Notes under the pieces: model-generated | Database searches by the model: none | Told to the model about the DNA's origin: nothing | What the model saw: the letters and a program-made list of their open reading frames with translations, nothing else | Program-made: the position numbers and the translations under genes | NCBI RefSeq assembly: GCF_023284005.1 | Contig: NZ_JAKIKS010000033.1 | Location: 1 to 45,350, forward strand | Direction of reading: 5' to 3' | Length of the DNA: 45,350 nt | Origin: Shewanella surugensis | GTDB lineage: Bacteria; Pseudomonadota; Gammaproteobacteria; Enterobacterales; Shewanellaceae | Shown: piece after piece, positions 1 to 8,927 of the stretch | Layout of the letters: every line of letters begins with the position of its first letter | How positions within the stretch are numbered: the first letter of the stretch is position 1

Positions 1-2
1 AA

Positions 3-104
3 TGGTTATCTTGCCATGATTTTATCACTTTTGATGCACTCAAAGAGAGTGTAAAAAACATCATGGATAATTATCCGTCAAAATATACGATAACTTTTAG
101 TTAA
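3..104 (+). pseudogene. 3' end of a gene cut by the window edge, possibly a transposase
   Basis: An open frame enters from the left edge and ends at TAA 102-104, giving 33 residues that begin WLSCHDFITFDALKES and end in KYTITFS. The pattern of an aromatic-rich start, a 'TFDALKESV' helix and a final 'YTI-F' strand reminds me of C-termini of IS630-type transposases, but this is a resemblance only. The rest of the gene lies outside the window, so whether it is intact cannot be judged. I saw no terminal inverted repeat in the next 170 bases. Confidence 0.4.
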
Positions 105-785
105 GCACTTAAAGCTAAATATAATAATTTTTTGTCTTTTAATTACATATCAAAATTAAAGGCATTATTATTGACAGCAACATAGCTATAGATGCCTATC
201 AGAATAACCCTGCTTTTTTATCTCATTATTTGTCATTTATTTTTCACTATGGGTAAACTCAACTGCTGTTAAAAACCGATCAGTCCATACAATGGTAAAT
301 AGATAACATTGTATGGACTGATTAAAGAGAATAGATAACAACATGCAAGCTTTAAGAAGCTAGTGTTAATAAAACAAGCAAGGAATAGGTTAAATAAAAA
401 AACACAACAAATTAACCTCTAAAAAATAAACAGACGGTTTCATGAGGCTCTTAAACTTTAAACGATTAATATATTCAACGTAGAATCTTATTAGCATAAC
501 ACACAAATTTACTCACCCTCTGTGAATGAAACCTACTTTCACTTTTAGAGAACCTTATAAACCATATAATATTAGCAATGGTCCCCACTATTTTTGTAGC
601 CCCTTCTTTATCAGCTCTACTTATCCCAGCAATAATAAAGCAATCTAATCTATATCCAAGCAACCAATAATAAAAATTCAAGAAGGTGATATTTAAACAG
701 TATAAAACAATTGCAACATAACAATGAGTGTTCTTCTTTAGCTATTAATCTAAAGCAGAGCCAATAGGCGAGTCATCTCTATTTG
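105..785. other. Non-coding stretch, AT-rich
   Basis: No convincing gene is seen in these 680 bases. A 68-codon open frame (475-681, minus) starts at TTG, has no ribosome-binding site and resembles nothing I know. The only clear structure is the perfect hairpin at 279-322. The stretch may be the transcribed 3' region of the regulator that ends at 786, or decayed DNA beside the truncated gene at the left edge. Confidence 0.5.
274..322 (-). terminator. Perfect 16-bp hairpin, possible minus-strand terminator
   Basis: Positions 279-294 (ATCAGTCCATACAATG) and 307-322 are exact reverse complements separated by 12 bases. Read on the minus strand, the stem is followed after CGG by five T residues, a weak rho-independent terminator layout. 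It lies about 460 bases beyond the stop of the regulator gene at 786, which is far for a terminator. A protein-binding dyad or the end of a small element are alternatives. Confidence 0.4.
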
Positions 786-1607
786 CTATGGTTTTATTTT
801 AAATCCCCCTTCGTCTTCATGCCCAGGACACTGACCTTCAGCCTGAGAAAACGTGAACTCTGAACAAGCATAGAGTTTAGTCAAAGAGGGAATATGGATT
901 TTGTCTCCCTTCACCCAAATAAAACCTTCTTGCGTCATTCTCTTCATTAAGCGTGAAAAGGTTTCGGGCTGGATCGATAGACGTGACGCCAGCATTTGCT
1001 TGGGAATATCCAATACGATGATCCCTTCATCAACGTCTGCTTTATCTTTGTGTTCGTCTTGTCTCCATGGTGGGCTTTTTTTCATATTCGATGTATTTTT
1101 TTTAACATGGCTCACATTAGTCTGTAAGAAAAGTAAAAAACGATTTTGCGCATTTTGAAGCGACAATATTTCCACCTCGTTTAGGTGTTTTCTGAGCCTT
1201 CTACTCATATTAGCCATAATAGCAAACCCTGCATCAGGGTTTTGTTTTAACACCCTGGCATATACATGACTATCAACACTAATCAGCTCACAGGGCGAAA
1301 TGGCTTGAGCCGATACCGGATAACGAGATTGCTCCGCAAACATCAGGGCTTCGGCAAAGGTTTGCCCTTGCCTTACCACTTCAATGACCTTTTCCTGCCC
1401 CTGAAGGTTGGTACGATAGAGCTGTAAATGCCCGACGACAACTAAGTAAAATCGCTGCGCAGGTTCCCCCTGATAAAATATATGTGCTTGCGAAGCAAAA
1501 GATAACCTTGCCGATTGTTTTAATACCTCGCTGAACTCCTCTGCGGCCAATGAAGAAAAAAGATGATGGTGCGCAATACTCGCTTTTATATTGTTATCGG
1601 TGATCAC
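786..1607 (-). CDS. Crp/Fnr-family regulator, Dnr/NnrR-like
   Basis: 273 residues with a GTG start preceded by AGGA. An N-terminal cyclic-nucleotide-binding-like beta-roll (about 15-125) leads into a long dimer helix (about 127-160) and a C-terminal winged helix (about 200-245). The recognition helix carries E215, S218 and R219, the same E-x-x-S-R arrangement by which FNR reads TTGA half-sites. The N-terminal cysteine cluster of FNR is absent, so this is not an iron-sulfur oxygen sensor; the Dnr/NnrR group, which senses NO through heme, fits better. An unusual lysine-rich insertion (about 164-194) separates the dimer helix from the DNA-binding domain. It is the last gene of the nirK cluster, and a matching TTGAC-N4-GTCAA site precedes nirK. 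Regulation of nirK by this protein is inferred. Confidence 0.85.
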   Translation of the reverse strand: MITDNNIKASIAHHHLFSSLAAEEFSEVLKQSARLSFASQAHIFYQGEPAQRFYLVVVGHLQLYRTNLQGQEKVIEVVRQGQTFAEALMFAEQSRYPVSAQAISPCELISVDSHVYARVLKQNPDAGFAIMANMSRRLRKHLNEVEILSLQNAQNRFLLFLQTNVSHVKKNTSNMKKSPPWRQDEHKDKADVDEGIIVLDIPKQMLASRLSIQPETFSRLMKRMTQEGFIWVKGDKIHIPSLTKLYACSEFTFSQAEGQCPGHEDEGGFKIKP

Positions 1608-1705
1608 GTTAACATCCTATTTATAAGTATTATAAAGTCGGGACAATGTAAGTTAGCACATTAAATAAAGCACTCATTTGAAACCTTAAGAAAATGAGTC
1701 ATCAT

Positions 1706-2170
1706 TTATTGAGCCATGACATGTGTTATTTTAACCTCTTTGACAAGAGTCTCTTTGATGACTTTGGCCTCAGTGGACTGCTTTGCCCCATTATCAAAAA
1801 TTAATGTTAATAAGATCTTTTCTCCCTGCTCTGGCACTCCCTGCGTAAAATGAGACATCATGCCATGAAAGCCCGATGGGGCTAATCTAACCTGATCATT
1901 AGCAGCAATAACGATTTCATCGACGGGCTTCATATACATCATGCCATCACGCTCAATAGTCTGGTGTATTTCGATACTTCCTGCTTCAGCTTCAATACCG
2001 ATCAACTTACGTTCTCTCGCAGTGGGATTATCGATGTTCAGATAAATAGGCACCACCCGAGATGAAGGTGGCATCGCTCGGATCCATGCGTCGTTTATAA
2101 CAAGTTCACTTCCTTGGCTATAACTCATCGATGCCATTAACATCAATAGACTCAATATACACTTTTTCAT
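1706..2170 (-). CDS. Periplasmic copper chaperone, PCuAC family
   Basis: 154 residues with an N-terminal signal peptide (hydrophobic to about residue 18). The family's copper-binding signature H-x10-M-x21-H-x-M is fully present: H69, M80, H102 and M104. PCuAC proteins bind Cu(I) in the periplasm and deliver it, with SCO proteins, to copper enzymes such as the CuA site of cytochrome oxidases. Here it follows an SCO gene and lies downstream of nirK, so supply of copper to the nitrite reductase is the likely role (inference). AAGGA lies 6 bases before the ATG. Start and family length agree. Confidence 0.9.
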   Translation of the reverse strand: MKKCILSLLMLMASMSYSQGSELVINDAWIRAMPPSSRVVPIYLNIDNPTARERKLIGIEAEAGSIEIHQTIERDGMMYMKPVDEIVIAANDQVRLAPSGFHGMMSHFTQGVPEQGEKILLTLIFDNGAKQSTEAKVIKETLVKEVKITHVMAQ

Positions 2171-2275
2171 TGTATGTCCTTATTGATTATTATAGTCACT
2201 TAATTCATCGCAATGACTTTAATAGAGATGACGTTCTTTCACTTGCTAATTTTTTGTTATCCAATAGGAGTCGCA

Positions 2276-3016
2276 TCACAGTAAACTTTCTATTTTCTGC
2301 TTCATATCCTCAATAGAGGTGCCAGTATAAAAGAAACCTCTCACTCGCGCTTTGCCGTCAAGCACAAAAATTTTAGCACTGTGGGAATATAAATAACCGC
2401 GCTGCTTTTTCTCTTTTTCTTTATTATCCATACTTAATTTTTTATATTCTGTGGTGACTCTCTCATTGGCCAATTTGGTATAGTCGGCTTGATATAAAGC
2501 GGCCACATGATCAATTTTGCTACGTGTATCGACTAATCCAATGAAGTTGGGATCAAAATAACTCAAATATTTATTGAGGTGTTTTGGAGTATCAAAATCG
2601 CTATCAATACTAATGAACAAAACTTGTACTTGCTGCCGCACTTCTGGCGTTAATCGCTCCATTAACTGGCTTATGTGCGCCATCGTCGTGGGGCAAACAT
2701 CTGCACAATTGGTATAACCGAAAAACATCATGACCACTTTGTCGTTAAAATCTGATAGTGAAACCTGTCTTCCTTGCGTGCTTTGAAGACTAAAGGGACC
2801 CCCTATCCCTTTTAAAATAGGCATATTTTCAGCAGACATTCCCTGAATGGGTATAAGCACAATGCAACACGTTAATAATCCAGCAAACCTGACTCTGGCA
2901 AGCGCTAGCGTGACGAGTTTCTGGCGCTTTTTTTGCTGGACTATATTTTTCATAACGCTATTTTTCTGAACCATATAATGAAAGATACCGTGTAAAATAG
3001 AGTGAAATATTCTCAT
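2276..3016 (-). CDS. SCO1/SenC/PrrC-family copper protein
   Basis: 246 residues with a thioredoxin-like fold. The copper/thiol motif C-x3-C-P is seen at C104-ADV-C108-P, with the third ligand histidine at H212 in 'YSHSAKIF'. An N-terminal membrane anchor or signal segment (about 36-62) follows an unusually long basic leader; AAGGAG 8 bases before the ATG at 3016 nevertheless supports this start. Internal ATG codons at residues 15 and 22 would give a more usual leader. SCO proteins act in the periplasm as copper chaperones or thiol reductases for copper-site assembly. The position between an unknown gene of the nirK cluster and PCuAC points to metallation of NirK. Confidence 0.9.
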   Translation of the reverse strand: MRIFHSILHGIFHYMVQKNSVMKNIVQQKKRQKLVTLALARVRFAGLLTCCIVLIPIQGMSAENMPILKGIGGPFSLQSTQGRQVSLSDFNDKVVMMFFGYTNCADVCPTTMAHISQLMERLTPEVRQQVQVLFISIDSDFDTPKHLNKYLSYFDPNFIGLVDTRSKIDHVAALYQADYTKLANERVTTEYKKLSMDNKEKEKKQRGYLYSHSAKIFVLDGKARVRGFFYTGTSIEDMKQKIESLL

Positions 3017-3072
3017 CTTAACAACTCCTTTTGGATGCGGTTCCTGTTTTACTTTTTATTCAAACGATTAAG

Positions 3073-3951
3073 CTAGCAGCGGGTTTCGGCACCTAAATCG
3101 GTCACTGGCGGTAAGTATTGCTCCTGGTAAGCGTTAATGACGGCCCTTTTACCAACAATATCAACGCTGAGTTTAACCCCAATTTGCGCAAGTTCTCGCT
3201 CACCCAAACTGTTCATCACTGTCCATTGATATTCAAAGATCACTTGATATGAGTCCTCTTTATTTTCCAATGGGATAATACGCATGTTTTTAATCTCACG
3301 GCGGCTCTGACTATGGCCTAATGCTTCAAGCAATAACACATATTGATAAGGATCGGTTATCCCCATTTCAGCCCCTTGAAACAGACTATTCATGTCAATG
3401 ATCTCATCCATATGACGCCTAGCACTCGCTAAGTAAGGATGGTCGAGTAAATCAGTCCATTGATAAACCAGTGATCGAATAAGATTACGATCGGCTGAAG
3501 GAATAAAGCGAGAATTAAAATCGTCCAATTCATTGATGATATTTTGACTGGCTACAACCTGAAAAGGTGCCTGCGTTAACGTCAATCTTTGAACTAAATA
3601 ACGCCCAGGCAATGCTGTTTCGCTCTCTTTCTGGGGCGCTTGATAGTAGTACTCGACTGTCACCTCAACTTGTATTTGGGTATTATTTTCACTGACTATC
3701 GCTATGTCTAATATATGATGTGCACCTGCTGTCGTGTTCGCATTAATGTAATGAGATAAATCATATGATCCCGCACTAAGGGAGGGTAATGTAGGTGTGT
3801 GTTTTTCAGGATCGACCCCTAAGTCGAGTTGAGCATACCAAAAATAGATGGCGCTATAGAGTGCATAATCTTTTTTACGTTCCTCTGCATGAGTCATAAA
3901 GGCTATTTGATAAAAAAACAAACCGCATAAGAGGGAAAGAATGATTTTCAT
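3073..3951 (-). CDS. Unknown periplasmic protein in the nirK cluster
   Basis: 292 residues; I do not recognise the family. A clear signal peptide (hydrophobic core about 3-19, cleavage probably after THA at 22) makes it a periplasmic or secreted protein. AAGGAG stands before the ATG. The mature part is mixed alpha/beta with several aromatic-rich stretches; the only cysteine after the signal peptide is the final residue. No heme-binding CxxCH and no obvious copper motif are present. It lies between nirK and the SCO gene on the same strand, so co-expression with nirK is likely. It could be a NirK assembly or electron-transfer partner, but this rests on position alone. Confidence 0.75.
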   Translation of the reverse strand: MKIILSLLCGLFFYQIAFMTHAEERKKDYALYSAIYFWYAQLDLGVDPEKHTPTLPSLSAGSYDLSHYINANTTAGAHHILDIAIVSENNTQIQVEVTVEYYYQAPQKESETALPGRYLVQRLTLTQAPFQVVASQNIINELDDFNSRFIPSADRNLIRSLVYQWTDLLDHPYLASARRHMDEIIDMNSLFQGAEMGITDPYQYVLLLEALGHSQSRREIKNMRIIPLENKEDSYQVIFEYQWTVMNSLGERELAQIGVKLSVDIVGKRAVINAYQEQYLPPVTDLGAETRC

Positions 3952-4124
3952 AAGGCTCTCCTTAAAAACCTTTCCGTAGAGAATACAATCACAATAGCAA
4001 TATATTACTCAACCTTAGAGTGAGTCCTAAATTGATATTAAACGCATATTAGAGAGAGATATCCAAGCCAGATGACAATGCATCTTCAACAGGCTTGAGT
4101 ATAAAATCGACATCCAAGTATGCA

Positions 4125-5312
4125 TTAAACAATGGCTGTGGGTTTTTTCACCTGAACCATTAAATCATCATCCCATTCGCCATCGACCTTAATATGTCCG
4201 GCAGCCCCCTTCAAAAAACTCTCGATAAGATTATGATTCACATAAGCATAGAGACCCGGTTGACGGAAAGTGTAAACCGCTGCGCACGCACTGCCGCCCG
4301 CCAGCATCCACGTTTCTAAGTCTCGTTGAGGACTGTCGGCAAAATTACCCGCCGCCCAAACATAATCCCCATGTCCGCCAATAATATGCGGTCGCGTATC
4401 GCGATTCGCTTGTGAATGAACAAACAACACTGACTCCCCCACTTTTGCCGTCATAGAACCTCGGCCGGTTAACGCCCCAACCGCACCATTAAAGACAATA
4501 TGTGAAGGGGTTAAACTCTTCATCACCTCCAATACTTCGTTCATACTGCCCATGACCGTGTCATAAGCCTTATATTTTCCCTTGGGATCTTTAGGCACAT
4601 AGAAATCCGCTTCTCCAATATAATACGCTTTATCATAACTAATCATATTATTGTCACTGTCTCTCAAGCCTTCTCGTGGCAAGACCATTATCGCACCATG
4701 CATGCCCATGGCTACATGCCAAGGGATCATCACGCCACCCGGCGCGCAATGATAAATAAAGGTGCCCGCTTTACTGGCTTTAAAGCGAAACACTACCTCT
4801 TCACCCGGCGCCACTAAGGTCAATTCCCCCCCTCCTAGCGCCCCCGTTGCAGCATGCAAGTCAATATTATGTGCCAACATATTGGTCTTAGGATTGACTA
4901 GTGTTAGTTCAACATAATCATACTGATGGCAGATAATCATCGGGCCAGGAACACTGCCATTAAACGCACATACCCAGGCTTTAGTGCCATTTTCTAGCTC
5001 TATTTGTTTCTCCTCTACGGTCATTCTTACTTCGACCACTTTAGGTTTGCCTGTTGCCACTAATTCATGTTTAGGAACCGCCGGTGGCGGCACTAAATCT
5101 TGCGTTACCCGCTCAAGTTGTTCCGCTTTATAATGGGCCATTCGATGTGCTTTGGAAGGCCCATGACTTACCAAAGTACTTGCTGTCACACTACTGGATA
5201 ATAGCCCTGCTGCGACTCCTGCCCCTAAAAGACTGGCGCCGACTGAGCCACCAATAAAGTGCCTACGATTTTCATCAATGCTTGTTCCATTGTCTAAGTG
5301 ATTATTTTCCAT
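4125..5312 (-). CDS. nirK: Copper-containing nitrite reductase NirK
   Basis: Reduces nitrite to nitric oxide in the periplasm. Numbering from an upstream GTG at 5342 (405 residues), the type 1 copper ligands are H158, C199, H209 and M214; the type 2 copper ligands are H163, H198 and H370; the catalytic pair corresponds to D161 and H319. The 'YHCAPGG' and '[13 protein letters not shown]' blocks are typical of class I NirK with two cupredoxin domains. The leader contains NRRHFIGG followed by a hydrophobic segment, a Tat-type signal. I place the start at the ATG at 5312 (395 residues) because GGAG lies just before it; the GTG at 5342 and the ATG at 5324 lack such a site. First gene of the cluster with copper chaperones and a Dnr-like regulator. 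No NO reductase is seen in the window. Confidence 0.96.
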   Translation of the reverse strand: MENNHLDNGTSIDENRRHFIGGSVGASLLGAGVAAGLLSSSVTASTLVSHGPSKAHRMAHYKAEQLERVTQDLVPPPAVPKHELVATGKPKVVEVRMTVEEKQIELENGTKAWVCAFNGSVPGPMIICHQYDYVELTLVNPKTNMLAHNIDLHAATGALGGGELTLVAPGEEVVFRFKASKAGTFIYHCAPGGVMIPWHVAMGMHGAIMVLPREGLRDSDNNMISYDKAYYIGEADFYVPKDPKGKYKAYDTVMGSMNEVLEVMKSLTPSHIVFNGAVGALTGRGSMTAKVGESVLFVHSQANRDTRPHIIGGHGDYVWAAGNFADSPQRDLETWMLAGGSACAAVYTFRQPGLYAYVNHNLIESFLKGAAGHIKVDGEWDDDLMVQVKKPTAIV

Positions 5313-5412
5313 TTGATACTCCATTAGTTGGCCAGAGGTCACCGCGAATACAACAGATAAAAATTAAAAAGCCTTTCATAGACATAAACTAACGCGTTTT
5401 TTAACGTTGAAA

Positions 5413-5426
5413 TTGACAAGAGTCAA
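5413..5426 (-). promoter_or_regulatory. FNR/DNR-type operator upstream of nirK
   Basis: TTGACAAGAGTCAA is a perfect TTGAC-N4-GTCAA dyad, the pattern bound by the Dnr/NnrR/FNR group (TTGAT-N4-ATCAA and variants). It is centred about 107 bases before the chosen ATG of nirK, leaving room for a class II promoter with the site near -41 and an untranslated leader of about 65 bases. The regulator at 786-1607 keeps the residues that read TTGA. That this protein binds here is inferred. Confidence 0.75.
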
Positions 5427-5733
5427 GTCGACAAAAAATAGCGGGTTATTTGTAGCTAAAATGTGAACTTGTGCACGTTAAGCCATACTTATACTCGACT
5501 GTTCACTGATTATGGCGCTCAGTTTAAGCAGCCGATAAGTGATAAATAAAAAACAAGAAAAAATGACAACTTCCTCAATAAGGCTAAATAGCCCACAAAC
5601 AGACTAAAACATCGAGAAACATTATTGAAACATTTAAATGACACGGTTATACTCCCGCGACATTAGAAAATGGAAGACATTTTCACATAAAAATGAAAGA
5701 CATCATCGCACCAAAACCATCAAAAGGATTTGT
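5427..5733. other. Divergent intergenic region, nirK to secreted-protein gene
   Basis: Between the DNR-type site and the ATG at 5734 I see AT-rich DNA that should hold promoters for the plus-strand gene. A GTG/ATG-open extension of that gene reaches back to 5638 but is basic and unlike a signal peptide. No repeat or RNA gene is visible. Confidence 0.4.
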
Positions 5734-8700
5734 ATGAAACATCTAAGTAAACTGGCACTACTCACTTTATTGTCAGCGCAATATTCACACGCACAAGCAC
5801 CCATTCCACAATTTGAAACACACACACTCAGTGAAAGTCAGCAAAAAAACCAACAAAGGCAAATTCAATTAGGCGAAGTGACTACTTGGCATTCTGGCAC
5901 GATTAACGCGCTAGATGATTTATCATCAAGCGGAACTAAAGTGCTAGGCTGGGATAACAATCAAGATTATATCGCATTATTGAGTACTGAGTCGGCTACT
6001 CCCACGTTATTGACTGAAATCAACCTCAACACTTTAGGTAATGAATATAGTAATATCAGGCAAGTTGAACTCATCAATGAGGGTAAACAAGTACTCATTT
6101 GGGGTGATGTCAAAATAGACATTGAAGATAATAATTATCACACTGAAGCTCGATTAAGCTTATTTTCGTTTAATGATACATTTAACTTAATAGAAGACCA
6201 CTTCCTAAAATTAAATAATGATTACTCTTCTATGAAGTTGTTTAATGAGCATATTTTTCTTACAAGTTATTACAATAACACTTTCCTTTATATTGATAAC
6301 AATAAGCTGATTGAAAGTGGCACGATAAACGATAACCTGCTTCCAAACAATATTAGCTCAGCCTGTACCGATAAGACTAATAATCATCTCTTTTTTGCAG
6401 GTAATGGCTACTCTTGGGATAATCGACCCGCACTATCAGTGTTTAAAATGGATGAAGCGAGCCATCAACTCACTCATAAAATCAGCTATAACAATGATGA
6501 TTCTTATCATGTTATTTGTGAAAGTAGTAATAATGTCCTGATACAGACGGGTTATGACTTAACCAGCCTGAATTATAATATCACTGACAATACATTAACA
6601 GAGCAATGGCAAGTCCATACCTACAATGAGTTAGGCGATTATTATGATATCAGGGATGCTGTAATACATAACAATACTCTTTACTTTAATGAAAGAAGCT
6701 ATAACCCCAATTCAAATATAACCAGTTTCACCATCAATGACACGGGATTAACCTTAATTGAAAATAGCAATATTTATAGTGACAATTACGGTAACCCTGC
6801 CAGTTTACACAGCCTAACATTCCATAACAATGAGTTAGTTGGACTTATTTTTGAACTTGATGCACTGTTTATTAGTCAAATCAATGGCAATGCCACAATC
6901 AACTCCACTCAATTATTAACAGATGGAAAGCAGAATGTACCTTACCTTTCGAGTGTTGAGCATTCATTACTCTCTGCTGATGGAAAACAGTTATTTTTAC
7001 TCGATGAAAATAAAAACAACCTTCTTTTATTAATCAAAGATGATAATCAAGCCTTTATTCATGCAGAGACTATTGATCTGTCATCTCTCAGTAATAATGA
7101 TGATCTATATAACAGTCAACTCATACTCACTAACGACAATCAGCTCATCATTGTGAGTCAATCGAGTTACATGGTATTCACTGTTAACGAGCAAAATACA
7201 CTGTCATTTATCCATCAAGAAAATTATTCAGGCACGGATAATCACTATCTCCGCACATCAAAAGCTAAGTTTAATCAAGAAAACAACGTGTTAATGACAT
7301 TTGATTATAATGCACTCTACTTTTTCAAGCTCAATGATCAGTCAAGGTTTGAATTAATCACTTTAATTGAAGATGAAGATGAAAATGATTATTTTTATAA
7401 TGAAAGATTGAGCACATTGGGTCAGTATTTCTATATTAACAATGACGACCTCCTCACCACCTTTTCTTATGATGCAGCATTAAACACTGTCGCTAAAACC
7501 GCTAAAATGGCTATCCCTTACGGTACACAGGACATTTTACTCACTGAAAATAATGTCTATTTATTTAATTACAATAGCCGTACAATGCAAGCGTATGCTA
7601 AACAAGACAATGGTGAGCTCACTTTATTATCTTTATCTCCCGTTGAAGAAAATGATCGTAATTTTACCTTGATGAGCCCATACTTGGCTGCATCCTTAAA
7701 TAATGACACTGATAATATCGATTTTTATCATATCAACCCAACAACGGGTATATGGTCAGAGAGTGCAGAAGCTATGCCGCTACCCTCAAAAAATAGCCTT
7801 GACTTTATCCCTTCAAATAATCATTTTTTAAAGCATATTAACTTACTACAAGACGATAATGCGATTAAAGAAATCTATCAGCTACCTGTCAAGCGAGCAC
7901 CACTTATTCGTAGCCAAAAAGACAAATATACTTTTTTAACGGGCAGTAACATTACACTTGATTTATCAAGCTTATTTATTGAAGAAGATATTGATGATAC
8001 GTTAACCTTTAGCGTTAAAGACCTACCTCAAGGGCTTAGCCTTAATGAACATAATCATGTTGTAGGCGTTGTCACTCAAGCCACTTCAGGCTTCTTGACA
8101 ATAACGGCAACCGATAAGGACGAGTTAACCACCGACTTAACGCTTGAATATGACATTAAAGCGCCTGCATTTGAACAAAGTACCACCACTGTCATAATGG
8201 TTAACCCAAATCAAGCAATCTCACTCGATTTGGTTGCTCACTTCTTTGGAGAGGACAGCACTTTAGCCCCAAGTGAAATGACATTTACTTTACTCACAAG
8301 TGAAACCATTTCTGACGGTAATACAACAGCTAACACGTTAACCTTAACTGAAAATGGATTGTTAACCGGTACCTTAGTGGATGCGGGAGTGCACAGCATA
8401 ATGATTGCCGTCACGCTAGATGAAGGCATCCAAAATGTATTAACACTCGACATGCACGTCAACGCTGCGCCGACTGTGTTAGAAAATAATGCCTTTAAGT
8501 TCAGCTCAAATGAAGCCATTTCAATTGACCTCAATAACGTATTTAGCGATCCCGAAGACAGCAGGTTAACCTTTGAAACGTCCAGTTTACCCAGTGGGTT
8601 AACCTTATCTGACACTGGCATCATTAGTGGTTCAGTCAACCAAAATGGTCATTATAGCTTTACCGTTCAAGCCATTGATGAAATGGCGCTCAGTACAAAC

Positions 8701-8805
8701 ACCAACATCAGTCTAGATATAGAGTCTGATGATGATTCGGGCGGAGCTTTAGGGTTTGTATCACTATTGCTTTTGTCTCTTTTTGGTTACAGTCGCAAAA
8801 AATAA
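5734..8805 (+). CDS. Large secreted protein with propeller-like repeats, Ig-like domains and a GlyGly-CTERM tail
   Basis: 1023 residues from the ATG at 5734, preceded by AAAAGGA and followed at once by a signal peptide (MKHLSKLALLTLLSAQYSHA). Residues about 40-710 are rich in Asn, Asp, Tyr and Leu in irregular beta-strand repeats, like a large beta-propeller. Residues about 720-995 hold about three Ig-like/cadherin-like domains of the 'putative Ig' type (LPQGLSL, LPSGLTLSDTGIISG). The C-terminus is a sorting tail: DDDSGG, a hydrophobic helix and RKK, the GlyGly-CTERM pattern cut by rhombosortase in Shewanella and Vibrio. It is therefore probably exported and anchored or released at the surface. 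The substrate is unknown. It stands alone, with its own terminator. An upstream in-frame ATG at 5638 is less likely. Confidence 0.8.
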   Translation: MKHLSKLALLTLLSAQYSHAQAPIPQFETHTLSESQQKNQQRQIQLGEVTTWHSGTINALDDLSSSGTKVLGWDNNQDYIALLSTESATPTLLTEINLNTLGNEYSNIRQVELINEGKQVLIWGDVKIDIEDNNYHTEARLSLFSFNDTFNLIEDHFLKLNNDYSSMKLFNEHIFLTSYYNNTFLYIDNNKLIESGTINDNLLPNNISSACTDKTNNHLFFAGNGYSWDNRPALSVFKMDEASHQLTHKISYNNDDSYHVICESSNNVLIQTGYDLTSLNYNITDNTLTEQWQVHTYNELGDYYDIRDAVIHNNTLYFNERSYNPNSNITSFTINDTGLTLIENSNIYSDNYGNPASLHSLTFHNNELVGLIFELDALFISQINGNATINSTQLLTDGKQNVPYLSSVEHSLLSADGKQLFLLDENKNNLLLLIKDDNQAFIHAETIDLSSLSNNDDLYNSQLILTNDNQLIIVSQSSYMVFTVNEQNTLSFIHQENYSGTDNHYLRTSKAKFNQENNVLMTFDYNALYFFKLNDQSRFELITLIEDEDENDYFYNERLSTLGQYFYINNDDLLTTFSYDAALNTVAKTAKMAIPYGTQDILLTENNVYLFNYNSRTMQAYAKQDNGELTLLSLSPVEENDRNFTLMSPYLAASLNNDTDNIDFYHINPTTGIWSESAEAMPLPSKNSLDFIPSNNHFLKHINLLQDDNAIKEIYQLPVKRAPLIRSQKDKYTFLTGSNITLDLSSLFIEEDIDDTLTFSVKDLPQGLSLNEHNHVVGVVTQATSGFLTITATDKDELTTDLTLEYDIKAPAFEQSTTTVIMVNPNQAISLDLVAHFFGEDSTLAPSEMTFTLLTSETISDGNTTANTLTLTENGLLTGTLVDAGVHSIMIAVTLDEGIQNVLTLDMHVNAAPTVLENNAFKFSSNEAISIDLNNVFSDPEDSRLTFETSSLPSGLTLSDTGIISGSVNQNGHYSFTVQAIDEMALSTNTNISLDIESDDDSGGALGFVSLLLLSLFGYSRKK

Positions 8806-8847
8806 AACGTCGTTAATACCACTTTACTCAAAAATGAGCCTGACAAC

Positions 8848-8878
8848 CAATCAGCCCTTTAAGGGCTGATTGATTTTT
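8848..8878 (+). terminator. Rho-independent terminator after the secreted-protein gene
   Basis: A perfect 12-bp stem around one central base (8848-8872, arms starting CAATCAGCCCTT) is followed by ATTTTT. It lies 42 bases after the stop at 8805 and 50 bases before the convergent permease gene. Confidence 0.85.
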
Positions 8879-8927
8879 CATCAAAGCAAGGTCAACTCAA
8901 TATGGTCATAAATATTATACTATTTGC

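Noticed and set aside
475..681. 68-codon minus-strand frame in the left gene-free region
   Set aside because: It starts at TTG, has no ribosome-binding site and no family likeness; the base composition is that of non-coding DNA.
4056..4120. Possible copy of the CCAAGCC repeat between nirK and the unknown gene
   Set aside because: Only ATATCCAAGCCA is shared with the element near 12536; the rest differs, so I do not call it a copy.
8238..8639. 133-codon minus-strand frame
   Set aside because: It lies wholly opposite the Ig-like domains of the secreted protein, whose frame has clear domain structure and a sorting tail.
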